20,770 bases of DNA from Bacteroidales bacterium UBA4243. GTDB taxonomy: Bacteria > Bacteroidota > Bacteroidia > Bacteroidales > F082. The position numbers and the translations under genes were made by a program. The stretch is taken from contig DGXB01000106.1 in the NCBI GenBank assembly GCA_002396205.1, positions 1 to 20,770 of the forward strand, written 5' to 3'. Shown here in pieces: positions 7,106-12,915 of this stretch (the stretch's first letter is position 1; the number at the start of each line of letters is the position of its first letter). The notes beneath the pieces were generated by a model. The model did not search any database. It worked only from the letters and a program-made list of their open reading frames with translations, and was not told the DNA's origin.

Positions 7106-8515
7106 ATGGGAACCAGGCTGCTGCGTCATATCAACCTCATCGGCATCGGGCTTTATGTGCTGGCTCTCATCGCCATCAGCGTGGCGTTTAAGGCACACGC
7201 CTTGCAGCCGAAATGGATGCTGTGGGGGATGGGCGAGGTGCTGTTTTTCTTCCTGCTGACGGCCGTTTTCTATCCCCGTTGGAAAAACGACGACCCGAAA
7301 CGCTTTTGGCGCAAGGTGTTTTGGACGGCATTTGCCATTCGCGCCGTCTATGCCTTCGTGATGTGCTATTACTATTATTGGGAGACGGGCATCGGCTTCG
7401 AGTTTGACGCCGCCGACAGCCGGTGGTATCACGACACGGGCGTATATTTGTCGAAATGCCTGAAAAAAGGACACATCTCATACATTTTCAGGTATTTGAA
7501 TGCCTACACGATGGGCTGGTCCGACCAAGGCTTTCCGCTTTGGCTGACGTTGGTCTATACCATTTTTGGGCGCAGCTGGCTGGTGCCACGGCTTTTCAAG
7601 GCCCTGATGAGTGCTTACCTTTGCATCGTGGTTTGGAAGTTGGGTTCACGCACCTTCGGCGAGCGCACGGGCCGTTTGGCAGCCGTGATGTGCGTTTTCA
7701 CGCCTATCCTCGTCCAGATTTGCGGTGTGCACACTAAGGAAATGGAGATGATCTTCCTCTCCATCCTCGCCCTTGAGCGCATGGACTACCTTATCCGCAG
7801 CAAGCGTTACACGGTTTGGAACATCCTTTTCCCCATCTTGCTCATTGGCTTGGCCTTCGGTTTCCGCACCATCGTCGGCATGTGTTTGGTTTTTGCCTTC
7901 CTCGTGTTCGTGGCCCTTTCGTCGCCCGACATGGTGGGCAAGAAAGGCAAAATCATCACCATGGTGGCCACGGTGATCGTGTTTCTGGTTTTCCTTTTCA
8001 CCCCCATAGGGCGTGAGATGAGGATTATATACCGATTGAAATTCAGTGATTTGCAGTACCAATCGAACAGATACGAGTCGTTGGGTATGAAACATGGCGA
8101 GTTGGCCCAGAGTTGGGTTTTGGCTCCGGGTGCCTTCGTCTTGCCTTTGTCGCCGATGGTGGAGGAATCGCCCGACCACAACAAGATGATCCATGGCAGC
8201 ACTTTCGTCACCAATTTCCTTGCCTTCTTTGCAATGTTGGCCATCGTCATCGCTTTCAGGCAAAAGAAATGGCGCGATTTTTCGTTGATTGGGGCCTACG
8301 AATTGTCGTACCTGGCCTTGATCATGTTCTCGTTTGCCGCCAACAGTGAGCGTTACCACGAGCCAGCCATACCTTTATTAATATTAATGGCTGCCTACGC
8401 GATGACGCATCTTCGCCGTAAAGACCTGAGAATCTTCTATGTGTATTGCGGGTTGCTCTTCATCGCCTTGTTTGTTTGGAACTGGCTGAAACTGTCGGCG
8501 CGGGGAATGGTTTGA
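7106..8515 (+). CDS. Polytopic membrane protein, probable GT-C family glycosyltransferase
   Basis: Encodes 469 residues, strongly hydrophobic over most of its length, with about ten predicted transmembrane segments. The first runs from about residue 9 (INLIGIGLYVLALIAISV). The first large loop carries acidic residues in FDAADSRWYHDTGVYL (D101, D104, D110), the position where GT-C enzymes (PMT/ArnT-like, GT39-type) hold their catalytic or metal-binding acids. Such enzymes transfer a sugar from a polyprenyl-phosphate donor on the periplasmic side. This gene is probably of that class, but donor and acceptor cannot be read from sequence. The start lies just after the 28-bp palindrome. The gene may share the BACON operon transcript, which hints at a cell-envelope modification role. 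Confidence 0.7.
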   Translation: MGTRLLRHINLIGIGLYVLALIAISVAFKAHALQPKWMLWGMGEVLFFFLLTAVFYPRWKNDDPKRFWRKVFWTAFAIRAVYAFVMCYYYYWETGIGFEFDAADSRWYHDTGVYLSKCLKKGHISYIFRYLNAYTMGWSDQGFPLWLTLVYTIFGRSWLVPRLFKALMSAYLCIVVWKLGSRTFGERTGRLAAVMCVFTPILVQICGVHTKEMEMIFLSILALERMDYLIRSKRYTVWNILFPILLIGLAFGFRTIVGMCLVFAFLVFVALSSPDMVGKKGKIITMVATVIVFLVFLFTPIGREMRIIYRLKFSDLQYQSNRYESLGMKHGELAQSWVLAPGAFVLPLSPMVEESPDHNKMIHGSTFVTNFLAFFAMLAIVIAFRQKKWRDFSLIGAYELSYLALIMFSFAANSERYHEPAIPLLILMAAYAMTHLRRKDLRIFYVYCGLLFIALFVWNWLKLSARGMV

Positions 8516-8517
8516 TG

Positions 8518-8616
8518 TTGGAAAAGTGTAGAAAATCACCCTGTTTTGTATTGGAAAAGTGTAAAAATTGCCTAGTTTTTCCATTGGAAAAGTGTAAAAA
8601 ATAGCGAAGTTCGACC
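8518..8616. repeat. Three tandem 33-bp units beginning TTGGAAAAGTGTA
   Basis: Units start at 8518, 8551 and 8584. The first 13 bases, TTGGAAAAGTGTA, are identical in all three, followed by an A-rich tract. The second half of each unit diverges. The array starts 3 bp after the glycosyltransferase stop and precedes the structured RNA. The reverse strand would encode repeated LHFSN/FYTFP-like 11-mers, but no credible protein results. It could be an array of protein-binding sites or a decayed repeat. Confidence 0.75.
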
Positions 8617-8688
8617 TGACCGGGCTTGGAGGGTGATTTTTTGGGCTGAAAATGGCGGTGAAAGGAGGGAGGAATATAATAGTTTTCG

Positions 8689-8696
8689 TACTTTTG
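8689..8696 (+). promoter_or_regulatory. -7 promoter element TACTTTTG upstream of the structured RNA
   Basis: Matches TAnnTTTG exactly, but no TTG lies 18-21 bp upstream. If used, transcription starts near 8703, giving about 85 nt of AU-rich leader before the RNA rod. Confidence 0.4.
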
Positions 8697-8780
8697 CACC
8701 TTTATAAAGAATCCATAGATATGAATCGAGATAAATAAATTTTGTTTTAATATATTATAAACCAAAGCATTAGCTATTTG

Positions 8781-8929
8781 TTCGGAAACATTCTGAAACC
8801 TAGGAAATTTCAAAGTTGTTATACTCGAACAAGTTGTGTTTTTCTACGCATTCGCGTGGGCATGACTTGTCTTGTATAACGGGTTTTCCTAGGACCTCAG
8901 AATGTGGACAATGACTGTCCACGTTTTTT
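8781..8929 (+). ncRNA. Rod-shaped structured RNA with intrinsic terminator (6S-like candidate)
   Basis: Nested helices form one long rod. ACATTCTGA (8788-8796) pairs with TCAGAATGT (8897-8905). CCTAGGAAA (8799-8807) pairs with TTTCCTAGG (8885-8893). An asymmetric internal bubble follows, 10 nt on the 5' side and 4 nt on the 3' side. GTTATAC (8818-8824) then pairs with GTATAAC (8874-8880), ACAAGT (8829-8834) with ACTTGT (8865-8870), and CTACGC-ATTC-GCGTGG (8844-8859) caps the rod. A terminator hairpin follows at once. The layout (closing helices, central bubble, long apical arm, terminator) recalls 6S RNA and the Bacteroidales-1 motif, but I cannot assign a family. The 5' end is uncertain and could be near 8703. 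A leader of the HTH gene at 8986 is the alternative. Confidence 0.6.
8904..8929 (+). terminator. Rho-independent terminator of the structured RNA
   Basis: GTGGACA (8904-8910), a 5-nt loop, TGTCCAC (8916-8922), then G and six T. The 7-bp stem begins two bases inside the outermost RNA helix. The transcript therefore ends before the HTH gene unless terminator read-through is regulated. Confidence 0.8.
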
Positions 8930-8985
8930 GTGTCCTACCGAAGACCTGTTTTTTCGACAAGCGGCCGATGCACAAATGCAGAAAG

Positions 8986-9240
8986 ATGAAGAAAAACCTA
9001 CCCATCGGGCAACTCATTTGTGAGGAGTTGCGCCGCCAAGGCAAGACCAACCGCTGGTTGGCCGAGCGGATTAATGTGAACATCCGCACCGTGAACAAGA
9101 TTTTCCAGAAGAGCGTTATCGACACGCAACAGCTCATGCTCATCTCAGAGGCTTTGGGTGTGGATTTCTTCCATCCTTACTCCGAGTTGTTGAGGCATAT
9201 ATTGACCCTTTCCGAGGCAGAAAACGCATCCATTGAATAG
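8986..9240 (+). CDS. Small XRE-like helix-turn-helix protein (HTH-1)
   Basis: Encodes 84 residues from ATG 8986 (MKKNLPIGQLICEEL). An in-frame ATG at 8968 would add six residues. The frame stays open to 8902, but that start lies inside the terminator hairpin and is unlikely. The sequence reads as a compact lambda-repressor-like HTH: GQLICEELRRQGKTNRWLAE, then NIRTVNKIFQKSVIDTQQL (recognition-helix region), then the family-typical IS.ALG.DFF..YSE ending. Small proteins of this form are common in Bacteroidales next to accessory genes and are probably DNA-binding regulators. It precedes the micropeptide/TM/lipoprotein gene set and aligns gap-free with a second such protein at its far end (12168), which suggests a shared regulatory unit. 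Target unknown. Confidence 0.8.
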   Translation: MKKNLPIGQLICEELRRQGKTNRWLAERINVNIRTVNKIFQKSVIDTQQLMLISEALGVDFFHPYSELLRHILTLSEAENASIE

Positions 9241-9258
9241 GATACCCCTTGCCCATTT

Positions 9259-9273
9259 AGGGCGATTTGCCCT
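9259..9273 (+). terminator. Weak hairpin after HTH-1
   Basis: AGGGC-GATTT-GCCCT followed by TTTA. The 5-bp stem lies 18 bp after the HTH-1 stop codon. The T-run is short, so this may be a weak terminator or only an mRNA-stabilising hairpin. Confidence 0.3.
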
Positions 9274-9308
9274 TTACAGGCAATGGTATAGCCTAATAAA
9301 ACAAGGTC

Positions 9309-9342
9309 GATAGCCTATTTTTGCGCCCGCAAAAATTCTATC
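9309..9342 (+). promoter_or_regulatory. -7 promoter element embedded in a palindrome, upstream of the micropeptide gene
   Basis: TATTTTTG (9316-9323) matches TAnnTTTG. It sits within a dyad: TTTTTGC (9318-9324), loop GCCC, GCAAAAA (9329-9335), extended by GATAG (9309-9313) and CTATC (9338-9342). No good -33 TTG is visible. A regulator binding the dyad would cover the -7 box and start site. Alternatively the RNA starts with a hairpin. Confidence 0.45.
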
Positions 9343-9377
9343 ATTAACACAATCAACAAAACAAACACAAGCAAAAG

Positions 9378-9527
9378 ATGAAACAAAAGGAAAGCGGCCT
9401 CAAAAGGCAACCCTACCAACCACCCCGTGTGGAAATCATCAAAATGGAGGTGCAAGGCGTATTGTGCGGCTCGGCTTTGAAAGGCAACACAGAAGGCGTC
9501 GGCATTTCTGACTTCGGATGGATCTAA
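9378..9527 (+). CDS. 49-residue micropeptide, Bacteroidales-type
   Basis: Begins MKQKESGLKRQPYQPPRVEI and ends GVGISDFGWI, with VLCGSALKG in the middle. The layout is a basic start, a PYxPP motif, a short beta-like stretch VEIIKMEVQGV, a small-residue motif CGS and a Gly-rich tail ending in Trp. It resembles short Bacteroidales peptides I recall of the form Y..P..E.....VL(A/C).S, whose function is unknown to me. A promoter element lies about 50 bp upstream, and the stop codon is 10 bp before the next gene, so the two are probably co-transcribed. The peptide has no signal sequence. It could be a precursor that is processed or modified, or a small structural partner; nothing here decides. Confidence 0.65.
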   Translation: MKQKESGLKRQPYQPPRVEIIKMEVQGVLCGSALKGNTEGVGISDFGWI

Positions 9528-9537
9528 ACCTTGAGCC

Positions 9538-9798
9538 ATGCGAAAGAGAGGCAACCATATAGAGGTCGAGCATGTGTTGCTTGGAGTTATCGTGGTCATT
9601 GCGTTTGTAGTGCTGGCACTCATCATGGGTGGCAGCCAAAACCATGTGAACACCGCCTATGACGAGGGCAATGAGACACCGGTCTATGGCGGCGCATCAG
9701 ACCAGATCGGCCCGCGATGGTCTGCGACAAAGCAAGCCCAAGTCAACCAGCTCAACCAGAAAATGTATCACGACCTCGAACTGACCCCCATCGAGTGA
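9538..9798 (+). CDS. Small single-pass membrane protein of unknown function
   Basis: Encodes 86 residues. A charged N-terminus (MRKRGNHIEVEH) leads into one clear transmembrane segment, VLLGVIVVIAFVVLALIMGG, at about residues 13-32. A polar tail of about 54 residues follows (ETPVYGGASDQIGPRWSA, then a Gln/Asn-rich helix). The positive N-terminus favours N-in topology with the tail outside the cytoplasm. It is not a typical cleavable signal peptide because no AXA site or lipobox Cys follows. It lies 10 bp after the micropeptide and about 100 bp before the large lipoprotein gene on the same strand, so a shared transcript is likely. I do not recognise the family. Confidence 0.65.
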   Translation: MRKRGNHIEVEHVLLGVIVVIAFVVLALIMGGSQNHVNTAYDEGNETPVYGGASDQIGPRWSATKQAQVNQLNQKMYHDLELTPIE

Positions 9799-9803
9799 AC
9801 CAA

Positions 9804-9870
9804 GCCCCGAAGGGGCAATACTTCAATGACCCCGCGCCAGCTATCATGCAGCGTGAGGGGCATCAAACCT
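9804..9870 (+). promoter_or_regulatory. Intergenic hairpins before the large lipoprotein gene
   Basis: GCCCC-GAA-GGGGC (9804-9816) is followed by an imperfect dyad whose arms begin at ACCCCGCG (about 9830) and end at GCGTGAGGGG (about 9851-9860). The stretch between the TM gene and the ATG at 9902 is otherwise A-rich. The hairpins may separate expression levels of the two genes; there is no T-run for termination. Confidence 0.4.
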
Positions 9871-9901
9871 GACAAAAAGAAAACAACAACAGAAAACAAA
9901 A

Positions 9902-12142
9902 ATGAAAACTAACACCCTAAGACTTATGACCTTCGGCGCGATAGCCACGCTGGCGCTCGCGTCGTGCAACAAGAACAACGGCACGGAAGGCGACGCCCCC
10001 GAGAACGGCTTCCGCGCCATCATCGAGCAGACGGACGGCGGCGACGGCAGTCGCACCTACATCGACCCTCAGAGCTGGGCCAACGGCACCACCGACCTGC
10101 TCTGGACTACTAACGACTTCATCAAGGTGGCCAACAACGGCGGCGCATCAGGCTGCCAAACGCTGACCTACCAACTCACCGACGGCGCAGGCACCACCAA
10201 CGGCATTTTCTACACTGGCGAGGAACACGAGACCTTCTTCACGCCCGACTATGTGGCCATTTATCCTATCGAGAACGAGGCAGGCACGGCCAACACCCTC
10301 AGCGGCACCACGGCTACCTTCAACCTGCCCGCCACGCAGACCTACAAGGAGAACAGCTTCGCCGAGAAGAGCATGCCCATGGTGGCCTATTCCAGCGACC
10401 AGACCTTGCCTTTCAAGAACGTGCTGGGAGGCATCTGCTTCCCCATCGTGTGCGCGTCGCCAGTGCAGGTGACAAGCGTAGTGCTGACCTCTGCGGCTAA
10501 CGAAGCCCTGTGGGGCACATGCACCACCACCATCAGCACCTCGGGTGGCGACCCGACCAGCCAAGTGACCAACAGCGACGCGGCCAAGAACGTCATCACC
10601 CTCGACTGCTCGGGCAGCAATGTGACGCTCGACCCCGACGATCCCACCTATTTCTGCATCATGGTGCCCCCCGGCTCGTTAGCCAATGGCTTCACCTTGC
10701 AGGCCTACAGCGGCTCAACCAAAGTCTTCGAGAAGAGCAATAACAACAATTTGGGTGCCGACTTCATCCCGCGCAGCGTCATCCGCAAGGTGAGCAACGA
10801 CCTCAGTGTTACCGAGACTTTGACGGTGACCACCATCAGCCCGACCAGTATCACCACCACCTCGGCTAAGGGTCTTGGCGCTGTGAGCGGCATGTTGATG
10901 GGCACGCCTTCGGAATATGGTATCCTTTACGCCAAAGCCTCCTATATCGGTAGCAACACACCCGCCGAAGTGCTTACCTATGCTAACGTTGACGGCACCA
11001 ATGTTATCAAATGCACAAGCGGCGCTTTCACGGCTGGCACCGATATCGCCAACTATGAAGCCGACATGACAGGCCTCGACGTGAACACCGTGTATTATGT
11101 GCGCGCCTACGCGAAGAACAACATAGGCACGTTGACCTATGGTGACGACTGTATCCCCTTCGCCACGCGCCGCGACTACTTCGCTAACGACAGCCACCAG
11201 GGTGTGATGAGAAACCGAACAGCCGATGGCGATGCCAACAACAACCCCTACGAGTTCACTGTTACTGCCGATGGCAAGAAAGTGTATTTCTCGATGGGTA
11301 ACTTGCAGTACATCGGCAGCGCAGGCAGCGGTAGTGCCGACGACAACAATGCTGGTGCCTACTGGAAGTTCGCCGATTATCAGTTCGAATACTTTGGTGA
11401 CAACGGCCAGGGCAGTGATGCAATTAAGCAAGACCGCGACATCTTCGGATGGGGTACGAGCGGCATCAACGACTACACGCCCATAGCCATCTGCTGGCAG
11501 CCTTGGTCAACGATTCCAGTTGCTCAATACTACTATCCATACGGTGCCGCCAACACCAATTTGAACAGCAACAGCGGAAAGGCCGACTGGGGCTACAATG
11601 CCATCAGCAACGGTGGCAACACCTTGAACAGCGGCTGGTGCACTCTGCAAGGTTCCACCAATGGCGGCAACACGGCTGAGTGGAACTACCTTTTCAATGT
11701 GCGCAACTGTGGTTTCAGGTATGCCCAGGTGCAGTTGACATTGAAAGGGACATCAGGCATGAGCTACACGACAGTGAACGGTGTGCCTGCTTGCGGCACC
11801 CCAATTAATGGTGTTATCGTGTTCCCCGACAATTTCACATGGCCAACTCTCGTGAACATACTTACAACGCTGAACGCACAATCGCCGTGGAGCACGAACA
11901 AGCTTACTGAGGCACAGTGGTCACTCTTGGAGCAAGCTGGTGCGATCTTCCTGCCTGCTGCTGGCTACCGCTATTTGTATATGATTTGCGAAGCTGGCTT
12001 TATGGGCCACTATTGGTCATCCACGTACTGGAATCAATTTGGCGCGTACTACTTGCGCTCCGAGAGTAATTGGATCGCCATGGGGTACGGTAGCGGCCTA
12101 GAGTGCGGTTTAACTGTGCGCCTCGTCTGCCCTGCCGAGTAA
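9902..12142 (+). CDS. Large multidomain lipoprotein: fimbrillin-like N-terminus and aromatic/Gly-rich C-terminal domain
   Basis: Encodes 746 residues. The signal peptide ends in the lipobox LALASC (Cys22). Residues of about 30-300 resemble fimbrillin-like (Mfa-type) lipoproteins, with FRAIIEQTDGGDGSRTYID and a Thr/Ser-rich beta pattern. Residues of about 310-425 resemble the FN3-like unit seen in such proteins (YYVRAYAKNNIGTLTYGDD). From about 450 there is a Bacteroidales C-terminal domain: KKVYFSMGNLQYIG, DIFGWGTSG, GKADWGYNAISNGGN, EWNYLFNVRN, GAIFLPAAGYR, YWSST and a terminal LTVRLVCP. This is related to the Fibrobacter major-paralogue/C-type-lectin-like fold, also used by some diversity-generating retroelement targets. 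It is predicted to be surface-anchored; ligand unknown. In the last 150-200 bp codon use shifts to TTA, CTA, ACT and GCG, unlike the C-ending codons before it. Confidence 0.82.
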   Translation: MKTNTLRLMTFGAIATLALASCNKNNGTEGDAPENGFRAIIEQTDGGDGSRTYIDPQSWANGTTDLLWTTNDFIKVANNGGASGCQTLTYQLTDGAGTTNGIFYTGEEHETFFTPDYVAIYPIENEAGTANTLSGTTATFNLPATQTYKENSFAEKSMPMVAYSSDQTLPFKNVLGGICFPIVCASPVQVTSVVLTSAANEALWGTCTTTISTSGGDPTSQVTNSDAAKNVITLDCSGSNVTLDPDDPTYFCIMVPPGSLANGFTLQAYSGSTKVFEKSNNNNLGADFIPRSVIRKVSNDLSVTETLTVTTISPTSITTTSAKGLGAVSGMLMGTPSEYGILYAKASYIGSNTPAEVLTYANVDGTNVIKCTSGAFTAGTDIANYEADMTGLDVNTVYYVRAYAKNNIGTLTYGDDCIPFATRRDYFANDSHQGVMRNRTADGDANNNPYEFTVTADGKKVYFSMGNLQYIGSAGSGSADDNNAGAYWKFADYQFEYFGDNGQGSDAIKQDRDIFGWGTSGINDYTPIAICWQPWSTIPVAQYYYPYGAANTNLNSNSGKADWGYNAISNGGNTLNSGWCTLQGSTNGGNTAEWNYLFNVRNCGFRYAQVQLTLKGTSGMSYTTVNGVPACGTPINGVIVFPDNFTWPTLVNILTTLNAQSPWSTNKLTEAQWSLLEQAGAIFLPAAGYRYLYMICEAGFMGHYWSSTYWNQFGAYYLRSESNWIAMGYGSGLECGLTVRLVCPAE

Positions 12143-12167
12143 TGCATCCTTAACGAAAGGAAATGCG

Positions 12168-12422
12168 ATGAACAGCAACCGGCACGAAGATTTCCACGCG
12201 GGGCGTTTCCTGCAAGCGTGTTTGCAGGCGAGCGGCCACGACAGGGAATGGTTAGCCACCCAAACGGGGAGGGAAGCGGCGGAGATAACGTCGCTGCTCG
12301 CCCTCCCCAACATGGATGCCGAGCTGTTCGTGCGTCTCGGCCGCCCCATGGGCACAGCGTTCTTCAGCCGTGTGCATGAAGAGATCTTCGGAGCAGAAAA
12401 AAGCACTTGTTGTCATGGATAG
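12168..12422 (+). CDS. Second small HTH-like protein (HTH-2), probably truncated by frameshift
   Basis: Encodes 84 residues starting MNSNRHEDFHAGRFLQACLQ. It aligns without gaps to HTH-1 (8986-9240). Shared at the same spacing are two early Gly, WLA, an Asp 20 residues after WLA, a later Gly and the FF pair (MGTAFF). The recognition-helix region REAAEITSLLAL is Ala-rich and lacks the basic residues of HTH-1, so DNA binding may be altered. It starts 25 bp after the lipoprotein stop and is probably in the same operon. The current reading ends GAEKSTCCHG just after an A6 run. A coiled-coil-like tail encoded in another frame directly downstream (12431-12517) implies that the original protein was about 30-40 residues longer. 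Sequencing error in the A6 run is an alternative. Confidence 0.65.
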   Translation: MNSNRHEDFHAGRFLQACLQASGHDREWLATQTGREAAEITSLLALPNMDAELFVRLGRPMGTAFFSRVHEEIFGAEKSTCCHG

Positions 12423-12430
12423 CATACTGA

Positions 12431-12517
12431 GAATGCGCGGATTGCAAGGCCAAGGACACCACTATCGCTAACCTCAACAAGTACATCGAGTTGCTGGAGC
12501 AGCATAAAGAGCGTTGA
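12431..12517 (+). pseudogene. Detached coiled-coil tail of HTH-2
   Basis: This frame encodes ECADCKAKDTTIANLNKYIE, then LLEQHKER and a stop: 28 residues with a heptad-like Ile/Leu pattern. It begins right after a TGA and has no start codon. CK.KD.TIA.L..YI.LLE tails are, from memory, common at the end of small Bacteroidales HTH proteins. The frame is +2 relative to HTH-2. Restoring continuity needs two shifts, one near the A6 run at about 12398-12403 and one near 12429-12433, so decay rather than a single sequencing error is favoured. Confidence 0.5.
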
Positions 12518-12524
12518 AAGAAAA

Positions 12525-12542
12525 CCGCCCCGCCAGGGGCGG
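12525..12542. terminator. GC-rich hairpin after HTH-2
   Basis: CCGCCCC-GCCA-GGGGCGG, a perfect 7-bp stem 8 bp after the tail fragment. It has no T-run on the plus strand; on the minus strand it is followed by TTTTC. It probably stabilises the 3' end or acts together with the strong terminator that follows. Confidence 0.4.
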
Positions 12543-12567
12543 CTCATTTGATTCATTTGTATTCTTA

Positions 12568-12611
12568 GGAATGGCCCAACCGCGACGGTCCGGCCATTCC
12601 GCTTTTTTTTT
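12568..12611 (+). terminator. Strong Rho-independent terminator closing the accessory locus
   Basis: GGAATGGCC (12568-12576) pairs with GGCCATTCC (12592-12600), a perfect 9-bp stem, followed by GC and nine T. It ends the transcript that includes the large lipoprotein and HTH-2, and isolates it from the tRNA gene. Confidence 0.85.
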
Positions 12612-12621
12612 GCAAAAACAC

Positions 12622-12650
12622 TTGCATTTCCCAAAAAAGTTGTATCTTTG
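12622..12650 (+). promoter_or_regulatory. Promoter of the tRNA-Cys gene
   Basis: TTG (12622-12624), 18 bp, then TATCTTTG (12643-12650). This is a good match to the Bacteroidota consensus, about 36 bp upstream of the mature tRNA 5' end. Confidence 0.65.
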
Positions 12651-12685
12651 CAGCCGCAAATCGTAAGATTCAACGTAGTTAAAAG

Positions 12686-12756
12686 GGTACCTTGCCCGAG
12701 TGGTTAGGGACCGGTCTGCAAAACCGGGGACGGCGGTTCGAGTCCGCCAGGTACCT
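12686..12756 (+). tRNA. tRNA-Cys (anticodon GCA)
   Basis: A cloverleaf can be drawn by hand. The acceptor arms are GGTACCT (12686-12692) and AGGTACC (12749-12755). The anticodon stem is CCGGT/ACCGG with loop CTGCAAA (anticodon GCA). The T arm is GGCGG-TTCGAGT-CCGCC. The discriminator base is T, as expected for tRNA-Cys. The 3' CCA is not encoded, so it must be added after transcription. Length is 71 nt. Confidence 0.95.
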
Positions 12757-12760
12757 CACC

Positions 12761-12789
12761 AAGCCCACCAACTTTTGGCGGGCTTTTTT
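12761..12789 (+). terminator. Rho-independent terminator of tRNA-Cys
   Basis: GCCC-A-CCAA (12763-12771) pairs with TTGG-C-GGGC (12775-12783) with one A-C mismatch, followed by six T. Confidence 0.8.
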
Positions 12790-12821
12790 CGTTTTCCGTG
12801 CCCTAAATCGTTTGGAATCCT

Positions 12822-12829
12822 TATTTTTG
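12822..12829 (+). promoter_or_regulatory. -7 element (TATTTTTG) for gltX
   Basis: Matches TAnnTTTG about 87 bp before the gltX ATG. No convincing -33 TTG. The leader downstream contains a 13-bp direct repeat CGCGTCTC(G/A)TGTC at 12849-12861 and 12871-12883, of unknown meaning. Confidence 0.45.
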
Positions 12830-12915
12830 CAGCCGAAAATGACGGTCTCGCGTCTCGTGTCCCGCAGTCCCGCGTCTCATGTCAACAGAGTTAGTAAACA
12901 TTAAATATCACCATA

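Noticed and set aside
8518..8616. CRISPR array
   Set aside because: Three units with a 13-bp invariant part are directly abutting (33-bp period), the repeat is not 24-40 bp, there are no unique spacers of normal length and no cas genes.
8902..8985. Upstream extension of HTH-1 to the ATG at 8902
   Set aside because: The extension translates the RNA terminator hairpin and poly-T. The protein family begins near the ATG at 8986.
9902..12142. A complete diversity-generating retroelement
   Set aside because: The lipoprotein end resembles a target, but no reverse transcriptase, accessory protein or template repeat is present in the window, so only a possible target is reported.
12686..12756. tRNA-Cys as the attachment site of an integrated element
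   Set aside because: No integrase gene and no duplicated 3' tRNA end is visible in the window.
12692..12904. Open frames across the tRNA-Cys gene
   Set aside because: Translations of the tRNA, its terminator and the gltX leader.
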